From NCBI RefSeq assembly GCF_032884065.1, contig NC_088873.1, positions 41,377,403 to 41,441,402 of the forward strand: a stretch of DNA of 64,000 nt, in the 5' to 3' direction. Under the pieces are notes generated by a model. It made no database searches, was not told the origin of the DNA, and worked only from the letters and a program-made list of their open reading frames with translations. This document shows positions 8,262-19,135 of the stretch, in pieces. The position numbers and the translations under genes were made by a program. This stretch comes from Artemia franciscana. Its lineage: Eukaryota; Arthropoda; Branchiopoda; Anostraca; Artemiidae. Every line of letters starts with the position of its first letter. Positions within the stretch are counted from its first letter, which is position 1.

Positions 8262-9828
8262 TAGCTGTTGGGGCGGCGCTTCGCGCCACCCCAACACCTA
8301 GTTGGTGGGGGCGCTTCGCGCCCCCCCCAAGCCCCCCCGCGCGCGTAAGTCGTTACGCGCCATAATAGTTACGCGCCATTGTAGTTGTGTCCCTATGTCC
8401 CACCTGTGAATATAGATATATATATATATATATGGTTTTAACTACGTAAAACTTGCGAATATACAACATTCTTTGCTGTCCCATTGTCTTTGCATATAAA
8501 TAGATTGTCAGGTTATCCCCCTGTTTCCCCCGGTGTCCCCGTTGTAGTTGTGTCCCTGTGTCCCGGTCGTCATTTATATTCCCTGTGTCCCGGGTCCCGG
8601 TCATCATTTGTATCCCGGTGTCCCGGTCTGTATATACATTCGTTTTTTAGTTTTGTTTTTCTCCTTTATTTTTTTCCCTTTTTTTTCTTTTTTAGCTTAT
8701 TTAGATTTTTAGATTTTTTAGTTTTTTTTATTAGTTTTTAGTTTTTATTTCTTTTTAGTTTTTTTGTCCCGGTCGTCATTTATATCCCCCTGTTTCCCCC
8801 GGTGTCCCCGTTGTAGTTGTGTCCCTGTGTCCCGGTCGTTATTTATATTCCCTGTGTCCCGGTCGTCATTTGTATCCCGGTGTACCGGTCTGTATATACA
8901 TTCGTTTTTTAGTTTTGTTTTTCTCCTTTATTTTTTTCCTTTTTTTTTCTTTTTTAGTTTATTTAGATTTTTAGATTTTTTAGTTTTTTTATTAGTTTTT
9001 TAGTTTTTTTTTCTTTTTAGTTTTTTTGTAGTTTTTACCTTCTTTTTAGTTTTGTTAATTTTTTTTTTTACTTGTGTCCTGGTCGTCATTTATACTCCCT
9101 GTGTCCCGGTGCTTTGTTGATTGCTAATCGAACATTCCTTTTGTCCTGGTCGCTTTCTCTTTGAGTGTCGTCATTTATTTTTTTCTTTTTTAGTTCTTTT
9201 AGTTTTTACCTTTTTTAGTTTTTTTTTAGTTTTTAGTTTTTTTAGTTTTTTACCTTTTTTTAGTTTTTTTAGTTTTTTAGCTTTTTTATTTTTTTTATTA
9301 GTTTTTAGTTTTTTTGTAGTTTTTGCCTTTTTTTTTAGTTTTTTGTCCTGGTCGCTTTCTCTTTGAGTGTCGTCATTTATTAGTTTTTTCCTTTTTTTTT
9401 TAGTTTTTTATTGGTTTTTACCTTTATTTTAGCTTATTTTTCAGTTTTTTCCTTTTTTTTAGTTTTTTTTTATTTTTTATTTTTTTTAGTTTTTTACCTT
9501 TTTTTAGTTTTTTTAGTTTTTTTAGTTTTTTAGCTTTTTTACTTTTTTTATTAGTTTTTAGTTTTTTTTTGTAGTTTTTGCCTTTTTTTAGTTTTTTCAG
9601 TTTTTTTTTTAGTTTTTTATTGGTTTTTACCTTTATAGTTTTTTTAGTTTTTTAGCTTTTTTATTTTTTTTATTAGTTTTTAGTTTTTTTTGTAGTTTTT
9701 GCCTTTTTTTAGTTTTTTCAGTTTTGACGTCACCTAATCCAGTTTTTTCAGGTGACGTCACCTGACACATCCATCCACACATCCATCCACACATCCATCC
9801 ACAGACAACTTATTTTTATATATATAGA
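8261..9828 (-). mobile_element. Helitron copy H6, complete ends, inverted relative to H5
   Basis: The 3' end (CTAG at 8261-8264, then hairpin) and the 5' TC end (9827-9828) are both present. The internal layout matches H5, but the helicase remnant is cut after the NLTIYL codons (8516) and fused directly to minisatellite. A second minisatellite block and extra T-rich sequence make it longer than H5. Confidence 0.82.
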
Positions 9829-9888
9829 TATATATATATATATATATCAAAAATTTATAATTTAAATTTTATAAAAATTTATAAATAT

Positions 9889-10245
9889 ATCAAAGTAATC
9901 AAAAATTTATAATTTGCATCCGAATAAAAATTTTTTTGCACTTCTACTAGACATGGAGCAATAATTATGAGCAAAAAATAAAGACCAAACATTCATGCCC
10001 CTGTCTTTTTTGTTATTCTTTAATCAAATGACGCCAAATATTGCTCCGAGATGCAGCGTGGTTCCCATGCGCTGTGCATCCAAATAGATGAATTATATCT
10101 TTTACTAGCTGTTGGGCTGGCGCTTCGCGCCACCCCAACACCTAGTTGGTGGGGGTGCTTCGCGCCCCCACCATGCCCCCCCACGCGCGAAAGTCGTTAC
10201 GCGCCATTGTAGTTGTGTCCCTGTGTCCCACCTGTGAATATAGAC
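9889..10245. repeat. Duplicated flank plus Helitron 3' tip, copy 2
   Basis: This is the counterpart of 6240-6590. It contains the same ATGACGCCAAATATTGCTCC stretch and the same join to a minus-strand Helitron 3' end (CTAG at 10105-10108). Sharing both flank and junction means the pair arose by segmental duplication after the Helitron inserted. Confidence 0.8.
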
Positions 10246-10278
<33 letters not shown>

Positions 10279-10279
<1 letters not shown>

Positions 10280-12409
10280 TAGCTGTTGGGGTGGCGCTTC
10301 GCGCCACCCCAACACCTAGTTGGTGGGGGCGCTTCGCGCCCCCCCCCCAAGCCCCCCCGCGCGCGTAAGTCGTTACGCGCCATAATAGTTACGCGCCATT
10401 GTAGTTGTGTCCCTATGTCCCACCTGTGAATATAGATAGATATATATATATATGGTTTTAACTACGTAAAACTTGCGAATATACAACATTCTTTGCTGTC
10501 CCATTGTCTTTGCATATAAATAGATTGTCAGGTTTACCGACTCTTGAACATGCAACATATAATGGTCCATGGGAAAACAATCTGTATTCAGATCTATACC
10601 TCATGATTCTAATGATTGCCCTTGAGCTTTGTTGATGGTGATTGCTAATCGACCATTCCCTGTCCCGGTGTCCCGGTCGTCATTTACATCCCCCTGTTTC
10701 CTCCGGTGTCCCCGTTGTAGTTGTGTCCCTGTGTCCCGGTCGTCATTTATATTCCCTGTGTCCCGGTCGTCATTTGTATCCCGGTGTCCCGGTCTGTATA
10801 TACATTCGTTTTTTAGTTTTGTTTTTCTCCTTTATTTTTTTCCTTTTTTTTTCCCGGTCGTCTTTTTTATCCCCCTGTTTCCCCCGGTGTCCCCGTTGTA
10901 GTTGTGTCCCTGTGTCCCGGTCGTCATTTATATTCCCTGTGTCCCGGTCGTCATTTGTATCCCGGTGTACCGGTCTGTATATACATTCGTTTTTTAGTTT
11001 TGTTTTTCTCCTTTATTTTTTTCCTTTTTTTTTCTTTTTTAGTTTATTTAGATTTTTAGATTTTTTAGTTTTTTTATTAGTTTTTAGTTTTTTTTTCTTT
11101 TTAGTTTTTTTGTAGTTTTTACCTTCTTTTTAGTTTTGTTAAATTTTTTTTTACTTATGTCCTGGTCGTCATTTATACTCCCTATGTCCCGGTGCTTTGT
11201 TGATTGCTAATCGAACATTCCTTTTGTCCTGGTCGCTTTCTCTTTGAGTGTCGTCATTTATTTTTTTTTTTTTTAGTTCTTTTAGTTTTTACCTTTTTTA
11301 GTTTTTTTTAGTTTTTTAGATGAAAATTTTTTTTAGTTTTTTCCTTTTTTTCTTTTTAGTTTTTATTGGTTTTTACCTTTATGTTAGCTTATTTTTCAGT
11401 TTTTTCCTTTTTTTTTAGTTTTTTTTTATTTTTTATTTTTTTTAGTTTTTTACCTTTTTTTAGTTTTTTTAGTTTTTTTAGTTTTTTTAGTTTTTTAGCT
11501 TTTTTACTTTTTTTATTAGTTTTTAGTTTTTTTGTAGTTTTTGCCTTTTTTTAGTTTTTTCAGTTTTTTTTTTAGTTTTTTATTGGTTTTTACCTTTATT
11601 TTAGCTTATTTTTCAGTTTTTTCCTTTTTTTTAGTTTTTTTTAGTTTTTAGTTTTTTTAGTTTTTTACCTTTTTTTAGTTTTTTTAGTTTTTTTAGTTTT
11701 TTAGCTTTTTTATTTTTTTTATTAGTTTTTAGTTTTTTTTGTAGTTTTTGCCTTTTTTTTAGTTTTTTTGTTTTTTAGCTTTTTTATTAGTTTTTAGTTT
11801 TTTTTGTAGTTTTTGCCTTTTTTTAGTTTGACAACTTATTTTTATATATATAGATAGTTTTTTTTTTTACTTATGTCCTGGTCGTCATTTATACTCCCTG
11901 TGTCCCGGTGCTTTGTTGATTGCTAATCGAACATTCCTTTTGTCCTGGTCGCTTTCTCTTTGAGTGTCGTCATTTATTAGTTTTTTCCTTTTTTTCTTTT
12001 TAGTTTTTTATTGGTTTTTACCTTTATTTTAGCTTATTTTTCAGTTTTTTTCCTTTTTTTTAGTTTTTTTTTATTTTTTATTTTTTTTAGTTTTTTACCG
12101 TTTTTTAGTTTTTTTAGTTTTTTTAGTTTTTTAGCTTTTTTACTTTTTTTTATTAGTTTTTAGTTTTTTTTTGTAGTTTTTGCCTTTTTTTAGTTTTTTC
12201 AGTTTTTTTTTTAGTTTTTTATTGGTTTTTACCTTTATAGTTTTTTTAGTTTTTTAGCTTTTTTATTTTTTTTATTAGTTTTTAGTTTTTTTGTAGTTTT
12301 TGCCTTTTTTTAGTTTTTTCAGTTTTGACGTCACCTGATCCAGTTTTTTCAGGTGACGTCACCTGACCCATCCACACATCCACAGACAGACAACTTATTT
12401 TTATATAGA
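10279..12409 (-). mobile_element. Helitron copy H8 (H8a plus 5' part of H8b), nested in H7
   Basis: CTAG lies at 10279-10282 with hairpin, and a first 5' TC terminus at 11853-11854 (H8a). A further 5' part of another copy ends at 12408-12409 (H8b). H8a has two minisatellite blocks and a helicase remnant at 10452-10655. The composite is the reverse complement of H9+H10 (14125-16155), including the join AAACTATCTATATATA, so the two blocks form a ~2.1-kb inverted duplication. Confidence 0.75.
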
Positions 12410-12417
12410 TAGAAGAT

Positions 12418-12454
<37 letters not shown>

Positions 12455-12845
12455 TATATATATATATATTTAACTACGTAAAACTTGCGAATATACAAAA
12501 TTCTTCGCTGTCCCATTGTCTGTGCATATAAATAGATTGTCAGGTTTACCGACTCTTGAACATGCAACATATAATTGTCCATGGGAAAAACAATCCGTAT
12601 TCAGATCTATACCTTATTATTCCAATGATTGGCCTTGAGCTTTGTTGATGGTGATGCTAATCGAACATCCCGTGTCCCTGTCGTCATTTATATATCTCCT
12701 GTGCCCCCCCAGCGCCCCGTTGTAGTTGTGTCCCTGTGTCCCAGTCCCCGGTCGTCATTTATATTCCCAGTGTCCCGGTGTCATTTGTGTCCCGGTCTGT
12801 AGTGTCATCTTATAATGACGTCATATACAAAGCCTTATGTACTTA

Positions 12846-13113
12846 TATCTTGCGAATATACAACATTCTTCGCTGTCCCATTGTCTGTGCATATAAATAG
12901 ATTGTCAGGTTTACCGACTCTTTGAACATGCAGCATATAATTATCCATGGGAAAACAATCCGTATTCAGATCTATACCGCATTTTTCTAATGATTGTCCT
13001 TGAGCTTTGTAGATGGTAATTGCTAATCGAACATTTCCTGTGTCCCTGTCGTCATTTATGTACCCCCCTGTGCCCTTCCAGTGTCCCCGTTGTAGTTGTG
13101 TCCCGGTCGTCAT
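12846..13113 (-). pseudogene. Helitron helicase C-terminus fused to minisatellite
   Basis: This is the best-preserved helicase tract. On the minus strand one frame reads through minisatellite (RDTGNV) into RLAITIYKAQGQSLEKCG, then GIDLNTDCFPMDNYMLHVQ and RVGKPDNLFICTDNGTAKN. The CSRVG region has a small indel. The join shows that the minisatellite lies in frame directly upstream of the helicase motif. Confidence 0.75.
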
Positions 13114-13269
13114 CTATATTTCCTGTGTCACGGTCGTCATTGTGTCCAGGTGTCTCGGTGTGTAATTTCTCTTTGAGTGTCCCGGTCGTCTTTTGTGTCC
13201 CGGTCGGTAATTTCTCTTTGAGCGTCCCGGTTGTCATTTATATTCCTTGTGTCCCGGTCTGTAACGTCA

Positions 13270-14030
13270 TAAAGTCTTAATGGCTCTGGTGGTGCAGCCA
13301 GTTGAGGAAGTTTAAATTTTCCTGAGGCGCAACACATTCCCATAGTTTCACCATTAAATTTCAAGGCCTAGCATTAGGGACAAATTTTAGACATAGTCCC
13401 GATTTGAACACATCTACTCAAGCTATAATCATCGAAAGGGCTGTACCTGAATGCCAGGCGATAATTTTGACGTTGCTCTTGTGATTCCTCGGCAAGCTTT
13501 CTTTTGGCATTATCTCTTTGAGCCGCAAGCCTGTTTTCACGTTGTTCTTGTGATTCCTCGGCATGATTTTTTTCTATAATTTCTCTTTGAGCCTCAAGCC
13601 TGTTTTCACGTTGTTCTTTTGATTTTTCAGCACGCTTCCTTTTGGCATTATCTTTTTGAGCCTGTTTTCACGTTGTTCTTGTGATTCCTCGGTACCATTT
13701 TTTTTTGGTAATTTCTCTTTGAGACACAAGCCTGTTTTCACGCTGTTCTTGTGATTCCTCAGCAAGCTTTCTTTTCTTACTTTCTCTATTAGCCACAAGC
13801 CTTTTGGCATTAAGTATTTGAGCAGCTTCCTCGGCTGTTTCTTCTGCCATTGTAGGATTTATAATAAAATTTCTCTTTGAATTAACTCTTTGAGCAGCAT
13901 CCTCGGCTGTTTCTTCTGCCATTGTAGGATTTATACTAAAATTTCTCTTTGAATTAACTCTTTGAGCAGCATCCTCGGCTGTTTCTTCTGCCATTTTAGG
14001 ATTTATACTGAAATTTCTCTTTAAATCACC
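13270..14030 (-). pseudogene. Helitron N-terminal region remnant (QRE repeats and GMCC motif)
   Basis: Minus-strand translation gives a tandem N-terminal repeat (MAEETAEDAAQRVNSKRNF twice, then EESQEQRENRL units at about 13500-13810). This is followed by ALKFNGETMGMCCASGKFKL and PQLAAPPEPL at about 13285-13365. The latter is the conserved Cys-containing segment that precedes the Rep domain in arthropod Helitron proteins. The frame then runs straight into the minisatellite (DRDTRNINDN), showing that Rep and the helicase core were deleted. Several stops and frameshifts are present. Confidence 0.7.
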
Positions 14031-14124
14031 CCTAATATACTTATAATGACGTCATATACAAAGCCTTATATACTTATAATGACGTCATATGCGTACAAAC
14101 AAACAAACATACAACTTATCTATA

Positions 14125-14683
14125 TCTATATATATAAAAATAAGTTGTCTGTGGATGGATGGATGGATGTGTCAGGTGACGTCACCTGAAAAAACTGGAT
14201 TAGGTGACGTCAAAACTGAAAAAACTAAAAAAAGGCAAAAACTACAAAAAAAAACTAAAAACTAATAAAAAAAATAAAAAAGCTAAAAAACTAAAAAAAC
14301 TATAAAGGTAAAAACCAATAAAAAACTAAAAAAAAAACTGAAAAAACTAAAAAAAGGCAAAAACTACAAAAAAAAACTAAAAACTAATAAAAAAAGTAAA
14401 AAAGCTAAAAAACTAAAAAAACTAAAAAAACTAAAAAAAGGTAAAAAACTAAAAAAAATAAAAAATAAAAAAAAACTAAAAAAAAGGAAAAAACTGAAAA
14501 ATAAGCTAAAATAAAGGTAAAAACCAATAAAAAACTAAAAAAAAAAGGAAAAAACTAATAAATGACGACACTCAAAGAGAAAGCGACCAGGACAAAAGGA
14601 ATGTTCGATTAGCAATCAACAAAGCACCGGGACACAGGGAGTATAAATGACGACCAGGACATAAGTAAAAAAAAAAAAAACTA
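14125..14683 (+). mobile_element. Helitron copy H9, 5' part only
   Basis: It begins TCTATATATATAAAAATAAG. It carries the CRE-like palindrome, the A-rich minisatellite and the start of the coding remnant, and is then broken by the 5' end of H10 at 14684. It mirrors H8b. Confidence 0.75.
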
Positions 14684-16155
14684 TCTATATATATAAAAAT
14701 AAGTTGTCTGTGGATCTGTGGATCGTGGATCAGGTGACGTCACCTGAAAAAACTGGATCAGGTGACATCAAAACTGAAAAAACTAAAAAAAGGCAAAAAC
14801 TACAAAAAAAACTAAAAACTAATAAAAAAAATAAAAAAGCTAAAAAACTAAATAAACTAAAAAAAGGCAAAAACTACAAAAAAAACTAAAAACTAATAAA
14901 AAAGCTAAAAAACTAAAAAAACTAAAAAAAAGGCAAAAACTACAAAAAAACTAAAAACTAATAAAAAAAATAAAAAAGCTAAAAAACTAAAAAAACTAAA
15001 AAAACTAAAAAAAGGTAAAAAACTAAAAAAACTAAAAACTAAAAAAAAACTAAAAAAGGTAAAAACTAAAAGAACTAAAAAAGAAAAAAATAAATGACGA
15101 CACTCAAAGAGAAAGCGACCAGGACAAAAGGAATGTTCGATTAGCAATCAACAAAGCACCGGGACACAGGGAGTATAAATGACGACCAGGACACAAGTAA
15201 AAAAAAAAATTAACAAAACTAAAAAGAAGGTAAAAACTACAAAAAAACTAAAAAGAAAAAAAAACTAAAAACTAATAAAAAAACTAAAAAATCTAAAAAT
15301 CTAAATAAACTAAAAAAGAAAAAAAAAGGAAAAAAATAAAGGAGAAAAACAAAACTAAAAAACGAATGTATATACAGACCGGTACACCGGGATACAAATG
15401 ACGACCGGGACACAGGGAATATAAATGACGACCGGGACACAGGGACACAACTACAACGGGGACACCGGGGGAAACAGGGGGATATAAATGACGACCGGGA
15501 CAAAAAAACTAAAAAGAAAAAAAAACTAAAAACTAATAAAAAAACTAAAAAATCTAAAAATCTAAATAAGCTAAAAAAGAAAAAAAAAGCAAAAAAATAA
15601 AGGAGAAAAACAAAACTAAAAAACGAATGTATATACAGACCGGGACACCGGGATACAAATGACGACCGGGACCCGGGACACAGGGAATATAAATGACGAC
15701 CGGGACACAGGGACACAACTACAACGGGGACACCGGGGGAAACAGGGGGATGTAAATGACGACCGGGACACCGGGACAGGGAATGGTCGATTAGCAATCA
15801 CCATCAACAAAGCTCAAGGGCAATCATTAGAATCATGAGGTATAGATCTGAATACAGATTGTTTTCCCATGGACCATTATATGTTGCATGTTCAAGAGTC
15901 GGTAAACCTGACAATCTATTTATATGCAAAGACAATGGGACAGCAAAGAATGTTGTATAGTCGCAAGTTTTACGTAGTTAAAACCATATATATATATCTA
16001 TCTATATTCACAGGTGGGACATAGGGACACAACTACAATGGCGCGTAACTATTATGGCGCGTAACGACTTACGCGCGCGGGGGGCTTGGGGGGGGCGCGA
16101 AGCGCCCCCACCAACTAGGTGTTGGGGTGGCGCGAAGCGCCACCCCAACAGCTAG
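14684..16155 (+). mobile_element. Helitron copy H10, complete ends
   Basis: The 5' TC lies at 14684-14685 and CTAG at 16152-16155 after the GC hairpin. The internal order is leader, A-rich block, fragment near 15130, two minisatellite blocks (about 15375-15500 and 15645-15780), helicase remnant (15782-15985) and 3' hairpin. It is the mirror image of H8a. Confidence 0.82.
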
Positions 16156-16157
16156 TA

Positions 16158-17018
16158 TCTATATATATAAAAATAAGTTGTCTGTCTGTCTGTGGATCAG
16201 GTGACGTCATGTTTCTGTGTTGACTGACGTCATGAAATTAGTTGTCGTCATTTTTGCTTTGACGGTGACGTCATTAACGGTATTTAAGACATTTGTTCAC
16301 GACACAAATGACGACCGAGACAGAGGGAATATAAGTGACGACCGGGAACCTCAAAGAGAAATTACAGACTGGGACACCCGGACACAAATCACGACCGGGA
16401 CACAGGGAATATAAATGACGACCGGGACACAGGGACACAACTACAACGGGGACGCCGGGGGCACAGGCGGGATATATAAATGACGACCGGGACACAGGGA
16501 TTGTTCGAATAGAAATTACAGACCGGGACACCGAGACACAAATGACGACCGGGACACCGGGACACAGTGAATATAAATGACGACCGGGACACTCAAAGAG
16601 AAATTACAAACTGGGACACCGGGACACAAATGACGACCGGGACACAGGGAATATAAATGACGACCGGGACACAGGGACACATCATTAGAATAATGAGGTA
16701 TAGATCTGAATACGGATTGTTTTTTCCCATGGACAATTATATGTTGCATGTTCAAGAGTCAGTAAACCTGACAATCTATTTATATGCACAGACAATGGGA
16801 CAGCGAAGAATGTTGTATATTCGCATGTTTTACGTAGTTAAAAACATATATTTATATCTATCTCTATTCACAGGTGGGACACAGGGACACAACTACAATG
16901 GCGCGTAACTAATATGGCGCGTAACGACTTTCGCGCGCGGGGGGGGGCTTGGGGGGGGGCGCGAAGCGCCCCACCAACTAGGTGTTGGGGTGGCGCGAAG
17001 CGCCACCCCAACAGCTAG
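16158..17018 (+). mobile_element. Helitron copy H11, complete ends, tandem to H10
   Basis: It starts with TC at 16158, two bases after the CTAG of H10, and ends with hairpin plus CTAG at 17015-17018. It lacks the A-rich block. After the leader (TGACGTCA sites, start of transcribed region) it goes straight into minisatellite (16300-16680), then a helicase remnant and the 3' tip. At ~860 bp it is the shortest complete copy. Confidence 0.82.
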
Positions 17019-17036
17019 TATATATATATATATATA

Positions 17037-18222
17037 CTAGCTGTTGGTGTTGGTGTGGAGGAATTACAACAACAGCGTGAAAGCAGGCTTGCGTCTCAAA
17101 GAGAAATCATCAAAAGAAAGTGTGCCGAGGAATCACAAGAGCAACCTGAAACAACCTGGACAGCGAGAGTCAAAACGTATCAAAACTGAAAATGATAGCG
17201 ATGATGATTGGGTTTCGGATTTTGATACTGATGATAAAAAAAACGCCGTTGAAAAGGATTATCGTTTCCCAGTTGCAACATCTTTTCCACATAAATAATA
17301 ATTTAGTGCTTCTGTTCAAAACATCGATCGAATTGATGCCTACTGATACGCAACTATCAACGAAGTGGCAATCGTTATGGTCAGTCATTTTTATATGACG
17401 TCAAAGGCTTTGTATATGACGTCATTATAAGTATATAAGAAGGCGTTTCAAAGAGAATTTTTATTAAACTCATCGTTGCTACGATGCCCTACAATATACT
17501 ATCATTTTTCGGGATGGAGCCAACGGCTATCATTTTAATATTAAATTGATAAATCCAGCCACTAACAAAGAAATGGATAAGAAATGAAGCGCAATGAAAT
17601 ATTATGCCTATAGATTAATGATTCGTCATTTATTACATTTATATATAATCCATCTTGGGATTAGATAAAACAGCTTTTACATCCTGGACAATCACCAGTT
17701 CATAGACATGACATTGCGGCCCGTGTCTTCCGGCAAAATTTGCTCTCCTTCATCTCCTACAGAGTTATGGGAGAAATACAAATCGCAAATGGCCAAGAAT
17801 ATACTCCACCAAATACAGCTAGAGAGGTCAGATATGACCTTGGACTTTACAACAGAAATTTATAACTGTGCTTATGAGTGAAGATTTGTGCTTATCGAGA
17901 CACCGGGACACAAATGACAAGCGGGACACAGATAATACAAATGACGACCGGGACACTCAAAGAGAAACTACAGACCGAGACACCAGGACACAAATGACGA
18001 CCGGGACACAGGGAATATAAATGACGACCGGGACACAAATGACGACCGGGACACAGGGAATATAAATGACGATCGGGACACAGGGACATAACTACAACGG
18101 GGGCGCTGGATGGGCACATGGACGACATATAAATGACGACGGGGACACACTTTCGATTAGCAATTACCATGAACAAAGCCCAGGGGCAATCATTAGAAAA
18201 ATGCGGTATAAACCTGAATACG
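17037..18222 (+). mobile_element. Helitron copy H12, rearranged, ends in the N gap
   Basis: After TA repeats and a CTAGCTGTTGGTGTTGG junction it holds N-terminal QRE-repeat codons (about 17060-17160), a Rep-region fragment (17570-17870), minisatellite (17890-18145) and the start of the helicase C-terminus (18147-18222) before the gap. The order matches a Helitron protein with two large internal deletions. Confidence 0.65.
17050..17870 (+). pseudogene. Helitron N-terminal and Rep-region remnants
   Basis: The first part reads EELQQQRESRLASQREIIKR. Further on, broken frames give INPATNKEMDKK and YAYRLMIR, then NPSWD, IKQLLHPGQSPVHRHDIAAR and VFRQNL. These match the start of the Helitron_like_N (Rep) domain in order. 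The HUH catalytic motif itself is not present. Stops and frameshifts are frequent. Confidence 0.65.
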
Positions 18223-18322
18223 NNNNNNNNNNNNNNNNNNNNNNNNNNNNNNNNNNNNNNNNNNNNNNNNNNNNNNNNNNNNNNNNNNNNNNNNNNNNNN
18301 NNNNNNNNNNNNNNNNNNNNNN
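18223..18322. other. Assembly gap, 100 N
   Basis: Exactly 100 N, the usual placeholder for a gap of unknown size. The left edge cuts a Helitron helicase remnant, so repeats probably broke the assembly here. Confidence 1.
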
Positions 18323-18840
18323 ACTCAATATTTGAGTGAACATTTTTCTTCCCAAAGATGAAAGCAGTGTATTATATTAATATTTTTTTTTTATAATCGT
18401 TTGTAAATAAGTCTTTTGTTTTTAATACTTTTTTAGGGAAATTTCATTTCGAAATATATTACTTTTTATATAATTCTTTTCTCAAGGTCAAAATTCAATT
18501 TAAAGTTTGTTATGTAACAGGATTTTAACCCATTTTTTCCTTTTTCTTCTTCTTCTATATGTTCTTGATGGGAGATAAAATAAGATACTTGTTTTTAAAA
18601 ATCAACAGTCACAAGCCCAAAGGGGTGAATTTTTAATTTGAAGTCAAAAGACACAAAAAAGGTCAATAATTTGAGGATAGAAAATTGCAGTCGGTTAAAT
18701 TTGCCATTGGAAAAATGATTATTGACTTTTAGCATTATAGACAGCGCAATACCGTTGCCAAGTAGAGAGTAAAGTGGGCACAATGGATTTTTTTTTTTTT
18801 GACCAAGAAACTTCGTACACAATAAGTTGTCGCAGAAATT
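18323..18840. other. Unannotated AT-rich DNA
   Basis: I recognise no gene or repeat family here. The stretch is AT-rich with short T runs. Confidence 0.5.
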
Positions 18841-19135
18841 TTGGAAGGAGCTCATTCGATTGGAAAATGGAAGTTCAAGTGTCCTTTATAGGAGTCAAAA
18901 GCGATTAGAAGGCAACAAGACCCCCCACGCTCATCATTTCCCCAGACACATCCAATTAAAATTTTGAGATAACCATTTTGTTCAGCATAGTTGAAAGATC
19001 CAGTAATTATGTCTTTGCGGATGTCATCCCCTACAGTCCTCAGGTCAAGGGGTATAAGTATGCTAGTTGCTCATTATTGACTGGTAAGGTTTTTGTGGGA
19101 GGGGTGGTCGCATAAACTTCGGAGAGTTATGCGAT
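18841..19135 (-). repeat. Dispersed repeat A, old partial copy
   Basis: Diverged words of repeat A in reverse orientation are visible (AAAATTTTGAGATAACCATT, ATTATGTCTTTGCGGATG). The termini are not preserved. Confidence 0.5.

Larger units (their letters stand above)
10105..14124 (-). mobile_element. Helitron copy H7, longest copy, interrupted by H8
   Basis: The 3' hairpin and CTAG lie at 10105. The element is split at about 10278 by H8 and resumes at about 12440. After that come two helicase C-terminal tracts (12472-12665 and 12846-13040), the minisatellite, the N-terminal coding remnant (13270-14030) and a degraded 5' terminus near 14119-14124. It keeps more Helitron coding sequence than the other minus-strand copies but lacks Rep and most of the helicase. 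Confidence 0.68.

Noticed and set aside
10642-11115. 157-codon and similar frames (also 15237-15797) with Cys/Pro/Phe-rich products
   Set aside because: They are antisense readings of the Helitron minisatellite plus T-rich tract. Composition and repetition explain the open frame.
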